Shown here piece after piece: positions 32,373 through 44,911 of a stretch of 64,000 nucleotides of DNA. Both the position numbers and the translations under genes were made by a program. The DNA comes from Rotaria socialis (taxonomy: Eukaryota > Rotifera > Eurotatoria > Philodinida > Philodinidae). Location of the stretch: positions 1 to 64,000 of the forward strand of contig CAJNYU010000063.1 of NCBI GenBank assembly GCA_905331475.1, in the 5' to 3' direction. Numbering within the stretch: position 1 is the first letter of the stretch; every line of letters starts with the position of its first letter. The notes under the pieces were generated by a model. The model saw nothing but the letters and a program-made list of their open reading frames with translations. It did no database searches and was not told where the DNA came from.

Positions 32373-35300
32373 CAGGGGTCGCAGCGGCACTACTTTCCTG
32401 ATTTTTTTAGAGTGTCCTGATTTCTCCTGATTCCAGCTATTTCTCTTAATTTTCCGGATTTTTTCCCGTCGTTCTTCAGTTATGATGAACGATTACGCAG
32501 ATTGAACATAGAAATAAGTAGTGATTTCCTTAAAATCACTGATAATCCGCTAAAGTGTTTTTGTTGTTTGTCAAAGGAAATTTCACGGCTTTCGTAGCAA
32601 TATTGCTAGGAATTCTTTACTTGCAACTCATGAGCCTTTTGTAATACTCTCTAAATCAAAACAGCTAGTTTTTGATAATCTCTATCAGTCTTAAAAAACT
32701 CATATTTTTGACACAATCTAATCAGAACTCGAGCCGATCAAAAAAGTCAACCGTTTCAGTGGAACAGATCTGAAATGTAGCAGACATGATCTGAACAATA
32801 AACCCGTCAAATTTAGTGTAGCACTCTATAAACTGGTGAGTGCACAGTGAAATTGTATTTCTCCGCTTCCCTTCAGATTTTGAGGTGAAAGAGAAAAAGC
32901 GAAAGATAATGGCAAGATTATTGCATGGAACTATTTAACCGCTAGATGGAGAAAGATAAGCACTACTCAGGTTCACTTCTGCACCTCATTGGGTCGCGTA
33001 CGTACGTCAAAAACACTACGACATGTTCAATCCCATAGCGACAATTCTCGAAACATTGAGATTTCTAGTAGTGATGAACTGAGGCATATAATGGAGGCAT
33101 GCTTTCGAATGAAGAGTCCTTGGATAAAAAGATTTGGTAATCTGAGGAACCGTACTCTTTCATTATTTGAATGTGGGACATGAAACATGAGATCCCTTGG
33201 CAAATTGAACAAATGACAAAAAATGGGGAGAGAAACGCGCTTTGTTGATTGAGCGTATCAAGAATCCTGACTATTAGACTTTCTCACATTTCTCTTATTA
33301 TGGATTATGTTTACTTCACATTCCAGTGTGAGCTCTACATTTTCATCTCATTGATCCTGCGCCATGAGAGGCTTCCATGTAAATATGAAACGCAAAATAA
33401 ACGCATCTAGGCGTGGCTCAGATAAAAGAATTCTTGCGCCTGAATGCATCTAAAATGCACGGTTTCAAGCGAGTCTGAGCGCAGTTTTCCACGAAACGGC
33501 TGCGATTATCAGAATCCGGAAAACCCCTTTCGACGCATTGTGTAAAGTGATTACGTTCAAACGTGATTAAGCTTCCATTTAAACGGGTTCATGCGCAATT
33601 CAATTTGAAATCGCGTTAGACTCGAGAAATATTTCATCTGAGCTACGTTCAGACGTCTTCGTTCCTTGCCTTTTAGACGCGTTTTTGTTCGAAGAATATG
33701 TGCATGGAGTTGCCTTAAAAGTTATCTTAGAATAGTTTTCTCAAGAAAAATAAATATTATGAGAGCGTTCGAGACAAACCTAATATATTGAGTTCAAAGA
33801 GAATTCAACATCACTAGAAAACGACAAGCCAAAGTTTTAAAATAGTTCAATTAATCTGCATAACAAGTAAAACTCTGTTTGAACTCAAATTCCATCCTGC
33901 TCCAGTACAATGCCAGTTTATCCGCATTCTGATTTGATCTACTTCATCCAAATCCAATAAAATGTATACTATTGAGGATATACCGTACAATGAAATTAGA
34001 CTGATAGTTGATTAAGATTGAATAGAAGTGTAGATAACATCGTTTAGCAGCAGCTTCGAGGTACCTCTAAAGCGGATTTAAACACCAAATTTTTAATACT
34101 TTGCTCTCAGTAATGGCGATTCCTCAAGTAATTGCACAAACCTTTCAAGGTACCACCGCCTTGCATATTCTGAGTAAGAAACATGTAAATCCGTGATTTT
34201 ATAGCAAAGTCAGGGTTATAGAATGAACTATTCAGTTATAACTAGATGTGCAACGGTGACGGTATTCGTCACCGGTTTCACCGTGACCGTTCCCACCGGT
34301 TGTTACGGTGCACCATCATCGGTCCCACCGGTTGTTACGAATCACCGTCACTGGTTATCGTTTCAGACTTTTATTGAAAAATAATGATTTACAACCATTT
34401 ATCGTGGTCTCTAATTTTGTGGTAGGTGGTTGGTACGAGTACCTCTCAACATTGCATAGAATAATAAAGCTATCGTTTAATTTTAGATTTCACCGAGTAT
34501 ATCTTGAAATTATCAGTAAGAACCTAAACAATCGTCCTCTATCCTCTACTTTCAAGGTATTCATTTCATATTCATTTTCTGTAAAAATTCCAAGTCAATA
34601 TCAAGTAGTTCTGTTCATCAATCAAAATATACACATTCAATGTTTCAATCTTTATTTGGGTTTTACTACTAAAAGGTTTAGTTTTATCATTCAATCAACC
34701 TTGCTAGTTTGGATACGCAGAAAGAAGGATTGAATAATGGAGTTTTAACTTGATTCGTTTTCCGAATCCAAACTATTAGATTCTATGAATCGGCAAGTAT
34801 TCGAGCGAGTTCGTAAAATTCATTTAAAATTGTCTTATTTATTAGAAGAGTGACAGCTTAAAGACCCATAGTTAAAACATTCTCTCGGAAAAATTGAGCT
34901 GTAATTACGTTTTTTTATTTGAAAGACACTTAATTCGAAAACTCATCTTCCATTAAGTAATATTTGCATTAGTCAATGACGTATACTATATAAAAGTAAA
35001 GGTAACATAAATTATATTGTCTTTCAAGATATTTCTTTACTTTGAAGGTAATAAACATAAACTGAATTCATTGAAAAGGATTTCTGTGATCAAAAATATA
35101 GACACATTGACTATTGCGCAAAAATATCATTGATTCTACATCTATAGGTATTCTATTTGTTGACATAATGTGTCATCGAAATTTTTTGTCAGAGCCCATC
35201 TATGATCATAATCAAATAGGGTGAGAGCTCAATGAAGATCGGTGGCGGTGAAACGGTGACGTTGGACCGGTGTGCCTTCGTCACCGTTGCATCCCTAGTT

Positions 35301-35636
35301 ATAACCAATGAAATACCCGTCTCTACGGATTAGCTGAAGTTTCACACGTAGTTCGGTTCTGTCCAGTGCCAATCTGGTCGGTTCTATTTCACCTTTCTGA
35401 GCCGCTTTCAGCTGTGGATCCGGTAAAAAAGGAAATCAGATCGTGAACAGAACGGGAACAGAGCGGCAAATAAATTCCAATGGATATTTGTAATTCGTGT
35501 TACGAAATACGATCCATTTTCAATAAATAGTGCCTATATTTCTGGAATCCTGATTTATAATCTCAAATCCTGATTTTTTTCTTGAAAATTCCTGTCCTGA
35601 TTCCTGATTTTGTCTACTAGGCTGCTGCGACCCCTG
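32373..35636. mobile_element. hAT-like non-autonomous composite element
   Basis: The left end CAGGGGTCGCAGCGGC at 32373 and the complementary right end (CAGGGGTCGCAGCAGC) at 35636 match well and have the CAGGGGTCGG-like form common in hAT transposons. Both subterminal regions are crowded with CCTGATTT words (32398-32445 and 35548-35610), as expected for transposase-binding repeats. The flanks do not give a clean 8 bp duplication, so the limits are less certain than for the nested element. No transposase domain was found in the 3.3 kb interior. A second hAT-like element lies inside at 34243-35297. Confidence 0.6.
34243..35297. mobile_element. Nested hAT-like element with perfect 8 bp TSD
   Basis: The left end is TAGATGTGCAACGGTGACGG and the right end, in complement, TAGGGATGCAACGGTGACG. 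The 8 bp GTTATAAC flanks both sides (34235-34242 and 35298-35305). ACCGGT/CACCGTGACCG repeats crowd the left subterminal region and reappear near the right end. It is 1055 bp. An open frame at 34308-34733 starts inside the subterminal repeat and shows no transposase motif, so the element is taken as non-autonomous. It is younger than the surrounding composite. Confidence 0.87.
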
Positions 35637-37148
35637 CCTATCGAATGTAGGTGTCAACTAAAATGAAAGCGATATCTGTTCCTCTAGTCTATTCACATGC
35701 TCGTGTGACTCAGTGTACCCAAGAGGTCAACATGTCATAACTATAGACTATTCCGATGGTAGTTGAATGGAAACGTTATACTTAAATTTCTCGACTTTCT
35801 TTTGTTCGTATCCTTTGCAATCTACTGATTATCTTAACTTACTTTCATAGAAGATAACCAACGTTGTTGCATCTATTAAACCTAAAATGTTTTATGACTG
35901 GCGATAATTTTCACTACATAAAATCTAAAAATTAAGATTATCAAATAATAAATGTTGCAGTCAAAATACAATTAGTATGAAAGAGTCTTCAGAGGGAAAG
36001 CTGTCAGATGATTCTATTTTTATAGCGAGTTTGTCGACAAGATTTATTGAATAATTGCTATAAAAATTTGCGCAAGATGCTACGTGCGACTGAATTACAT
36101 GTCTGTACATTGAAATGTTTGATAACTGAAATAGAAACCAGTTTTCTATCGAACATGTGAGCAATTTTCGTAGCACCTTATCTTCGATCTTCCTCGGCGA
36201 ACAGATTTTATTGAAAAATCATGAAGTACTTGTGCCTATTAAGTTAATAAATGACCATAAAATCTCTAAGATCTACAGTATATGTTATTCACTTCATTCA
36301 CCGCATAGTTCAGGTATAATGCTTTTTTTCTTATGGAATACTGTAATAGCACTCCTTAGGGCTGAACAACCGAATAATGGTCTTCATTCCGCTTTCATTT
36401 AAATAGATTTTTTCCTAAGAAAACATATAGCATTTCACTAGTTTATTAGATCAAAAGCATATATCATAGACATTTATTACGATTCTAAGATCATTATTGA
36501 CAATAGCGAATAATAAAATCTACAGAAAATCATTTATCAATAGAAGATATGATTCAGACCAAGCCCACGTGGTATGCTTCATATTAGCTAATTAAATATT
36601 TAGATGATTCACTTAGGTGCATCTTACATTTTTCTTGTGATTTCCGCAAACGTAGATTCTTCGATTGAAATTTTGATATTGTGATAATGATAAATATTGG
36701 TGTACGAGCATGGATGCTAGAAGAGACTCAGTTATCCTCCCCAAGAAAATTATCGGCCGACTATATACGTCTTTTTCCGGTTACACGATCGTTAGTTTTA
36801 ATCTTTCAAATTGTATGTCATCTATTTCAAGGATTGTTTTTTAGGGTACCTAAATAGATATTTCACAGCATCGTGCATTTTCTATGCAATATATGAATGC
36901 TGGGTGTTAGCGACGTCTTTCATTAAAATAAAATCGACACACTAATGCATCAAGGACAAAACGAATTTTATATACATCGCAGGATGGCTAAGAACATAAA
37001 CCAATGATGAAATAGACAGAAGAATGGTTATTGGTTGTGCATATTTTTTTGTTTTATTTATTTTCGTTGATAGAACTAGAAATCTAGTTTAGTTAATTAC
37101 TTTTTAATTTTAGATTCTATAGCTTTTCTTGTAATTCGTCGCCCAAAA
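35637..37148. other. No gene; upstream flank of RPL28
   Basis: AT-rich. Short open frames at 35961-36176 and 36157-36402 overlap on opposite strands and have no domain. The last 100-150 bp should hold the RPL28 promoter and short 5' untranslated region; a pyrimidine-rich run is visible at 37046-37072. Confidence 0.4.
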
Positions 37149-37838
37149 ATGCCTAAAGGACGTAAGTTACTGTTTTTCTATGTGTCTCATTTTCTTTCTA
37201 ATTATGTCAAAATTTTAGGATTTGATCAAGCTTCATCCAATGTTCAATGGATGGTTATTCGTAATAATTCATCATTTTTACGTAAACGAAAATTGGGCAC
37301 ATTCACAACAGTTCGTAATTAAACTGCTTAGTTGTATCTTTTTCTATTGCGTCTCTATTTATTCAAGGAACCAAATAATTTAAAAAATCGTAATAGCTTC
37401 CGTTTGAATGGTCTTATTCATCCAAAAGTTGTTGGAGTTGAAGCTGCTAAGGATGGAAAAGGTGTCGTTTTTTCAACAGGCAGCATTAAAAGTAAGACAT
37501 TAGTTTTCTCGATATTTTTTTCTTCTATCAAAACTGATTATTTAGATGTAAAAAAACCAACCAAACGTTTTCATAAGGTTAAACTTACCAAGGATTCACG
37601 TCGTGCATTAACCACTATCCGACGAACAATCCGTAAACAGCATTATCGTAAAGATCTTAAGATGGTTAGTTTTTATTTGCATGTTTTATATCAATATGAA
37701 AGAATTCTTTTTTCTAAGGCTGCCCTTCGTCGAGCATCTGCATTACTCCGTGGCCAAAAATTAGCTTTAACTACTCCAACAGCAACTACTACTGGAAAAC
37801 GTGCAGGAAAAGCCGCCGCTGCAACAACATCCTCATAA
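37149..37838 (+). CDS. RPL28: Large-subunit ribosomal protein L28 (eL28)
   Basis: Five exons keep phase: 37149-37161, 37219-37310, 37368-37491, 37546-37664 and 37719-37838, giving 155 residues. Introns are 54-57 bp with GT-AG ends. Family hallmarks are VQWMVIRNNSSF, EPNNLKNRNSFR, NGLIHPKVVGVE and TIRRTIRKQHYRKDL, in the order seen in animal eL28. The protein is a component of the cytosolic 60S ribosomal subunit. It is somewhat longer than vertebrate eL28 (137 residues) because of a short N-terminal extension (MPKGRFDQASS) and a C-terminal Thr/Ala-rich tail. It is a single-copy-looking housekeeping gene with no linked ribosomal genes in the window. Confidence 0.95.
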
Positions 37839-38672
37839 ATAATATGAAATACTTCGTTGTTTTTTGTTCTTCATTTTAATGTTAACAAACAGCAAACTAT
37901 TTGACGAACGAACAGAATAAAAAAGAAGAAAACAAGAGTAATATACTCTGTGAATTTGTTTAAAAAATATTATTCAAATTAAAGTTCACATATGAGAATA
38001 ATATTAAAAACGAATGACGAAACCATCCAGACTGATCTTAGCGAGACTAGAAAAAAAGGAATTGAAATCAAAAATAACTCTTAAAATATTTTGCCATCGT
38101 TGACATTTTCGTATCATTGCGGTGATAATTTAAATCGTATGCAACTGAAAGTAAAATTAATGACTCAACTAGGGGATCGATTCAATACCTGATTAGCTCA
38201 TTATTTGTACTATAAAATATCCTAGTGCAATAATAATTTTCGAATGAGAAAGAAGTGACCATTGAATAATCTAGTAACAATTACCGAGGCAATTAAACAC
38301 GAATGATGACTTGAAAAAGATTTACACAATTTTAAATAATTTAATATTCATAAATCTAAAATCAAAATTTCAAAACTTGTGGTAGGTGATGGTTTGATCT
38401 AAGAATCAGGATGTCAATCTATTTAAGGATGGTTCTCAACTAAAAATAAGATTATCAAGTCTCGTTATAAACATGATTCCAAGATTAACTTTTAATAAAG
38501 CTACTCCAATGAAATCTATGGAACTCATTTCACTACCTCATTTTTCATCATATTAGATTGTATCATGCTTTTTCTTCGAAATACTTAAAATGAACTTTAC
38601 TAAAACTACACCTCTAAGTGCAAATATATTAATGTATTTGCTGAGTAATATTTTAAATACGCTGTCTTTTTT
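37839..38672. other. No gene seen
   Basis: It holds the 3' flank of RPL28 (an AATAAA-like signal is near 37915-37922) followed by AT-rich DNA without recognisable features. Confidence 0.45.
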
Positions 38673-39600
38673 GTGTACTCAAAAAGTGAATACACTCTAG
38701 AATCGGTGAGTGTGTCCGTCCGGCCGTCCGTTTACACGATAACTTTCGAAAGGAGAGTTAGATCATGATGACATTTTCTACACAGTTCAGCCTCATCAAT
38801 GTCTCAGTCGAGTTCGAAGATGAGAAGGATCCGTCAAGAAATTGTTGAGTTATCGAAAAAATTGTCATTATTGACCAGACAATCCCTGAGGAGGAGTACA
38901 GGGATTTTTCAGAAAAACGTTTTTTTCTCAGAATTATCCACAACATATATAAATCGACTCAGTTTTTAACGCTGATTTTGAATCTGATATTAGTTTTGAA
39001 AAAAATCGTAGTTTTTTTAACGAAACATTGACTGAAAAAGGTCTGAAAATACACAAAAACTACATCTAGAAACCAAATTGCCTAAATATGTCTCAGATGA
39101 CCAGCAGTTTGGGAGCTTCCTTCTCAAATGCCTGGTTTTGTAGCTAGTCAAAAAGACTATCGAAAGGTAAAAACCCGAACTCGATAGCTATAACTATTGA
39201 TGATTTATTATGAAAATACTAATGCCTGTATCTATCATATATCTCTTATAAATTCATGAGGTTGCTTACGATCGTAATCCTGCTAGATACAAACACAAAA
39301 CCATTCAAAAATAACTGTTCTTATCCAGTTTTTGAAGCTGAACACGAATCTGAGCTCAATTTATGTGATCTCTAAAGATATTATATCACGCTGAGAGTAG
39401 AGTCAGTGATCACTGGATAGAGTTGCATACAGTGTGGTCCATGCTAACTTAGCATGCCTGTATTTTCTCCTTGTAATTTAGTGAGAAGGGATGTATCGTG
39501 ATGAGATCTATGCCTTATAGAAAAAAATGGATGCACATTTTCGTTTTTTGAAGTACACATAACAATCGGATGCAAATCCGATGTTTCCGCATTTATTTTA
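38673..39600 (+). repeat. Inverted dispersed repeat, copy 2
   Basis: This copy matches 22394-22920 in opposite orientation. Positions 38673-39090 align with one half of copy 1. Sequence from about 39095 to 39545 is absent from copy 1. The TCGGATGCAAATCCGA hairpin and flank at 39556-39600 align again. The GTGTACTCAAAAAGTGAATACAC hairpin marks the left end. No protein is encoded. Confidence 0.63.
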
Positions 39601-39892
39601 CTAAAATTTAATGAAAAACATGAGATCTTTTAAGCTAGTTATACCAAAGCGAATCAATTAATGCTCAAGTTTTTTGTTTACTTAGGCATCCCGCTATCAC
39701 AAGTAACAAAGCTCGATTTCTTGCACCCTAATGGAAAGAAGTAATTATCATTCTGTCAAAAGTAAAATCGAATAAATGCTAATATTCTATTTTAGTTTGA
39801 CGTCAAACGTCAAAATATTGAATGTTCCACCTTGATTTAACGAAATTTAATTAAAAACTGAAGTACACACGTTCTTCAACAATACAATCGCA

Positions 39893-40500
39893 ATGGTTGA
39901 CATTGCATTTGATTCAACCGATACTTCAGTAGGTGTTGCTTTCGCCAAACTCATTGACTTAGGTGACAAAGAAAATTGTTCAAGCCTACATAAAGAACAA
40001 ACGTTCATATTTATACCCAAAGAACTTAAATCAAACAAGTAACAACGACGAAAATTTACCTACACAAGCAACATTGAAGTAAGTTTGGCTTATGCATGAC
40101 AGATCAAAGTGAGACATAATTTAGGAAATAAAATTGCATCAACCGAAAATGATATTACAGAAGTCGAAAATAAAATTGAGGTACATGATGCCATCATCAA
40201 AATCGAACAATTACAGAAGAAGCCTAAACGGTAAACTTGCAAAAGAAATATAAGACGGACCTAAAACAAACTTAGGTTAATGTTACGATATATTTCTCTT
40301 TTATAGATAAAATCTTTGCTGTTGCATTTGATTCGCGCGTATCTTTTTTATTTCGTCAACGACAATAAACGATTAATACCTGAAGAATTGCTTGGAAACG
40401 ATCATTTAACTCTTGTTCTCTTTATTTATCTTGCTCGTGAATTCGAGAATCTCGCAAATACTGACATTGATTATTGATCTAACGCTCTAACTTAAATAGT
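39893..40500 (+). pseudogene. Possible decayed coding remnant
   Basis: Short stretches of coding-like sequence run in succession. One encodes a 49-residue piece beginning MVDIAFDSTD (39893-40042). Another near 40110-40235 has a coiled-coil-like ENDITEVENKIEVHD pattern, and a third near 40310-40480 encodes FLRQRQ..LGNDHLTLVLFI-like sequence in interrupted frames. Amino-acid composition looks protein-like but stops and frame changes are frequent. I do not recognise the family, and chance is a real alternative. Confidence 0.25.
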
Positions 40501-40738
40501 TCAAGGTTTTTTTGAATGACAACTACATTCAAATAGGACTAGCCATTTTCGATGTACAAATATAATTGTTGATCTCTACGAATATAAGAGATTTCATCAT
40601 TTCGAAAATTTGACAAATGCCTTCAATTCGAATTAAACTAGAATAAATTCTTTCAAGTCTTGTTGTTTTTGCGTTCAGCGATGTTTTTCATTACTAAGCA
40701 ACTATGGATGGAAGTTTACTATCTTTTTTCTTTTTTTT

Positions 40739-41012
40739 AATTTGCAATAACCTGACGACCATCAAGGTCCTTTCAGTACGAAAGTTACAAATGTGAAAAC
40801 CAAAAGAGCAGTGAAAATGGAGAAGAAGAAAACATGAACGTGAACATGCAAGAAACATCATTAAAGTGAACGTAGAGAGGGAAAAAATGTAACAATAACA
40901 AAAATACATGTCTTAGTATCCGTACATTTGCACAACAAGATGAACTAAAGAGTAAGAGGAGAAAGAAGGAAACAAACGAACCGCTACTTAAGCCGAAATT
41001 CATGTGCTAGCG
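40739..41012 (-). repeat. Poly(A)-tailed dispersed repeat, copy 2
   Basis: Same orientation and high identity to 2562-2855, with several small indels. Read on the minus strand it ends GGTTATTGCAAATT followed by an A-rich tail (40725-40741). The sequences outside the repeat are unrelated in the two loci, which defines the unit as about 280-295 bp plus tail. Confidence 0.6.
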
Positions 41013-43606
41013 TCAAAGGTTTCTGGAAACTCCGCCAGGGTCATCACTTCCTCTATGTTATAGTTTACAATCGATTCGTTCGAGGCTATACTTGCGTCCC
41101 AATTCACGATTTTCTCTAGCACAGAAGTTTACTATCATTTGTTCTAAATTGCTTGAGTGAAACCTATTCATTGATTTGTGATCACTCGATCAATGAACAG
41201 GACTGCAACGTCTTGATAGAGATCAGAGACGCAACTACTGAAAATTTCAGGTGCCACAATAATTGATTATGGCAAACAATAGTGTTCAGATAAATAAAAA
41301 TTTAATATGGATGAACATTCAGTAATTTATTTAATAACAACTAGACAGGAAGAGAGACCTTAATATACAAGTAAATAGAATATGTTGGAAGAAAGGAAAG
41401 TTAGAGTGACGGTAAAGTATGGTTAAATTAAAAGAACATATTGAATGTATTTGATATAAAAGCATATATCTCAAGAATTGAGGGAGAACCAAGCAAGAAT
41501 ACACCCGTTCATACCCCTTCAATCCAACCACAATAGAATTCTAAACATAATTTCATTCTATAAGCATCGGCTTCTTTAAAAAAATCTATAAATCTATGGA
41601 ATTCTGAATTCCACTGGTTAGACATTTTGCATCTGCTAACTAAATTGCCGATGAAACGATGGTTGCTATGTTCCATGAAGTATGCACACCGAGAAATTTG
41701 ATGCTGTCATCTAGATCAAATCAATGTTAAGAAATTATTTCGGACGTCAGTCACAGTAGACTGAAAACAACATTTGTTTTTTGTTCTTTACAATAGAAAA
41801 TATGAGTCCTCAATGATCCTCCAAAATAGGCGTTGCAATAAAATACGATTCAAAATATACTAAAAGGGAAGCTTTAAAAAAGCATTTATTTTTGCATGTA
41901 ATATTAAAATCGAGCAAATTGTTGCCTAAGTAGCATGCTAATTTGATTATTACAATATAAATAAGTTAATATAAAATAAATGTTTGAAAATGACACGATT
42001 GAACAGTCTGCTATGTAATTCGAATGGCTTACTTTTTATTTTAATCTACATATGCCGTAGGAGAAAATCAGTGGCTCTCTTTAGTTGAACATGAATATTC
42101 CGATTTCAATTTATAGATAAAAATTCAAATCTTTTATAGCTGAGAATTTCCTTTCGAGGTTTTCAAAGTTAAATGCATCTATAGAGGCAAAGGAAAAGTC
42201 TGCCAAGGTCTTGAACAAAACAGCGCATGAAAATATCTAAAAATTTAATTAAATTTTTATTACTATTGAAAAAATCAAAAGCTAGAGAGTATCATTTTCC
42301 ATGGCTCTATCATTGTCATGGATCGATCACTCTAATCCTATGCTTTAAAATTCCTCATTTAACCTTGAAGCGTATGTCATCGTTCTCTTTCTAAATTTTA
42401 AAGTAGATAGTTTATTCGACCTGTTGATTTTTATCGAGTCTCAATGTTCTAAATCAATCAAATACAAAGTGAATGAAGTATGTTAAGATAATTACGAGAC
42501 GTTGACTACAGATGTTTTCCTTCTTTAGCAACTGCTTGGGCAGGCGTCACCCATCAAAGCACCCACAAAAATGTATTGCGAAGCTTTTTCTGTTAACTTT
42601 TATTTGATTACAAGGTTAATAAACAAAAGAAAAATGCTGTATAATGTTTTTATTTAAAAAAATATAGGACAAAAGAACGTACCACTTAGCTTTACTGTGC
42701 CTACCTGAGAGCGTTTTATTTGCGCGCGCAATAATTATAATAATTGACAACAAATAAAAAATACAAGAGAGAACAATTTTTTATTCCTTTTGATGAGTAT
42801 GGCTTCTTTACTTGTGTACCGTTTACATGCGTCATCAGATGGCATTCTTTTAATACCGGCGTTGAGTTCTTTTTTTTATTCTTTCATACAATTCGAGTTC
42901 GTTGAAATCAAAACTTTATTCATAACATATGTTTACACAGACAATTAAATTGAACAAATTTTGCGTGTTTGTTTTTTATTCTGTATTGTAAAAGAGTACG
43001 CCATGATCTATTTTGTTTTGATAATATATTTGAAAATTAAAAGAAATATTTTTGCCAATTTCATATTTTTCTTAGTGACGTACTTAAGATAGAAATTGAA
43101 AAAGCTCGAACAAATAGGTCGTACTTGCAATCAAAGGAAGAAATCGCCTACTTATATAGCATTTGAAATAAAGCACTCCAAAGTATTCGTAGTATTAAAT
43201 AAGAAGAAAAAAAGAAAAAAAATGTATGCAACAACTGTTGAAGAGCAAAAGAAAATTTTCTTAACAAAGTTTTGAGAAAAGAAAAAAAACGTATTTTTTC
43301 CTCCAATTAATGCTAAATCTTTCAATGATAATCTTTTTTCCATCAAGAGGTTACTGGATTCTTCTCTCTGGAATTAATAATTCCAGCATAGTTCATTGGT
43401 TGGCTCTTTTTCGATCGCAAAGGTTTTTGATATTGATTCATTTTGTACTTACAGTCCAATCGTTTAAGATTGTTGAGCAAGAATTTTTTCTTATGCAAAC
43501 AAAAAATTGTCTTCGTTTCTCGAGTATCACAAATGCCTTTTCGTCTTTCTTTCTTTCATCATTGTCAAAAACAGAGAGCAGTGAGTTTTGTTACAACGAA
43601 TAACAA
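41013..43606. other. No gene seen
   Basis: AT-rich DNA upstream of the gene at 43607. Several short frames (41331-41531, 43152-43346, 43310-43603) lack domains. The last 200 bp are presumed 5' flank of the next gene. Confidence 0.45.
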
Positions 43607-44911
43607 ATGTCTCAGCCATGCGCTATTTCTACGTGTAAACGCGTTTCACGAACGTTATGTTATGGATGTAACCAGAACTTTTGTCGTGAACATATGATTG
43701 AACATGACTTATCACTGAATTCACAATTAAATCCATTATCAGACGAAATCAATGCACTGGGAGAACGTTTAAAATCAATAAAATTTGAAAATGCAATTGG
43801 GGACTCACATGAAAAATTAGAAAAATGGCGAGTAGATTGCCATAAAACGATTGATTTTTTTTTTGATAGAAAATGTCAAGAACTGGATCGATGCATAGCA
43901 AAAAAAATGGAAAAACAACGCGAAGAAATCAGTCGTATGCGTAGTAAAATGTCTGAATTAATACAAGAACAAGAAGCAACACATAAAGATATTGATTCGT
44001 TGACGTCAACTCTACGAGATCTTGAACGTGAAATGAGTAAAATCGAACAAACATCATTGAAAATCGAAATAAAATCATTAGTTATCGATGACAGTTTAAT
44101 ACGCATCGAAGATTCAGATATAAATCGTTTTAATTTATCATCAATATCACCATTATATAAAACAATTAATTATATGAGAGAAAATTGGGCACCATTAGCG
44201 TGTAATAATCGTTATTTATTAATTCATCAAGAACCAAATTTGTGTTTAGTTGATCGAGATTCAACAGTAATAAAACAAAATTCTTGGATCTATGGAACAA
44301 TCTATGATATGTGTTGGTCATCGGCGTTAAATCGTTTTATTGTTATAAACGGTAGTGATGTTTTTCTCGTTGATGAAGATAGTATGTCTATTGAAAATAT
44401 TCAAGCGCTTCAAAAGCGCAAATGGTTATCATGCACAACATCTGAAACATCGCTATTTCTATCGACGAAAGTATGGGGATCATCTATTATGGAATTTAGT
44501 TTAAAACCAACCATTGAACTTGTTAAGCAATGGCAATCGCCAGATACATGTTCGCGTGATGAAGTTATTAATGGAATTGTTTATAACAATGGTACAATTG
44601 CGATGATGATTAAAAACCCGTCAGAAAAAACGACACACATTGAAATGAGATCATCAGCTACATTGGATAGACTTTGGTCGGTTAAACTTAATATTGCATA
44701 TAGTCAAAATATAAGAACTCGATGTTGTTTGTTGACACACGATGAATGGCTTGTAGTCGATAGAAATACTTCACGTCTATTTCACATATCGAAAGATGGA
44801 AATGTCAAAGCATCATCTGCGTACAATCCGCCACCATTTTGTGCCACAGTATTCGATCAAAATATGTTGGCGATATCAACAGCAAGAGGGGTCAATTTGC
44901 ATACACTGTAA
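43607..44911 (+). CDS. B-box-like zinc finger/coiled-coil protein
   Basis: A single-exon frame encodes 434 residues from ATG 43607. The first 35 residues form a compact zinc-binding module with C5, C10, C18, C21, C26, H29 and H33 (C-x4-C-x7-C-x2-C-x4-C-x2-H-x3-H), close to a B-box. Residues about 45-150 are a charged coiled coil (EKLEKWRVDCHKTIDF, EEISRMRSKMSELIQEQE). Residues about 190-434 are a run of short beta-strand-like segments with recurrent hydrophobic-W/D patterns, reminiscent of an NHL/WD-type propeller. The layout resembles TRIM/NHL proteins without a RING. From memory, bdelloids carry many such intronless B-box-like genes. A role as scaffold or RNA/protein-binding factor in the cytoplasm is inference. 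Confidence 0.8.
   Translation: MSQPCAISTCKRVSRTLCYGCNQNFCREHMIEHDLSLNSQLNPLSDEINALGERLKSIKFENAIGDSHEKLEKWRVDCHKTIDFFFDRKCQELDRCIAKKMEKQREEISRMRSKMSELIQEQEATHKDIDSLTSTLRDLEREMSKIEQTSLKIEIKSLVIDDSLIRIEDSDINRFNLSSISPLYKTINYMRENWAPLACNNRYLLIHQEPNLCLVDRDSTVIKQNSWIYGTIYDMCWSSALNRFIVINGSDVFLVDEDSMSIENIQALQKRKWLSCTTSETSLFLSTKVWGSSIMEFSLKPTIELVKQWQSPDTCSRDEVINGIVYNNGTIAMMIKNPSEKTTHIEMRSSATLDRLWSVKLNIAYSQNIRTRCCLLTHDEWLVVDRNTSRLFHISKDGNVKASSAYNPPPFCATVFDQNMLAISTARGVNLHTL

Noticed and set aside
34308..34733. 141-codon open frame inside the nested hAT-like element
   Set aside because: It begins in the subterminal repeats and shows no transposase motif; likely chance.
32373..35636. 8 bp target duplication for the outer hAT-like element
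   Set aside because: Flanks (ACCCGATC and CCTATCGA) do not match convincingly, so no duplication is claimed.
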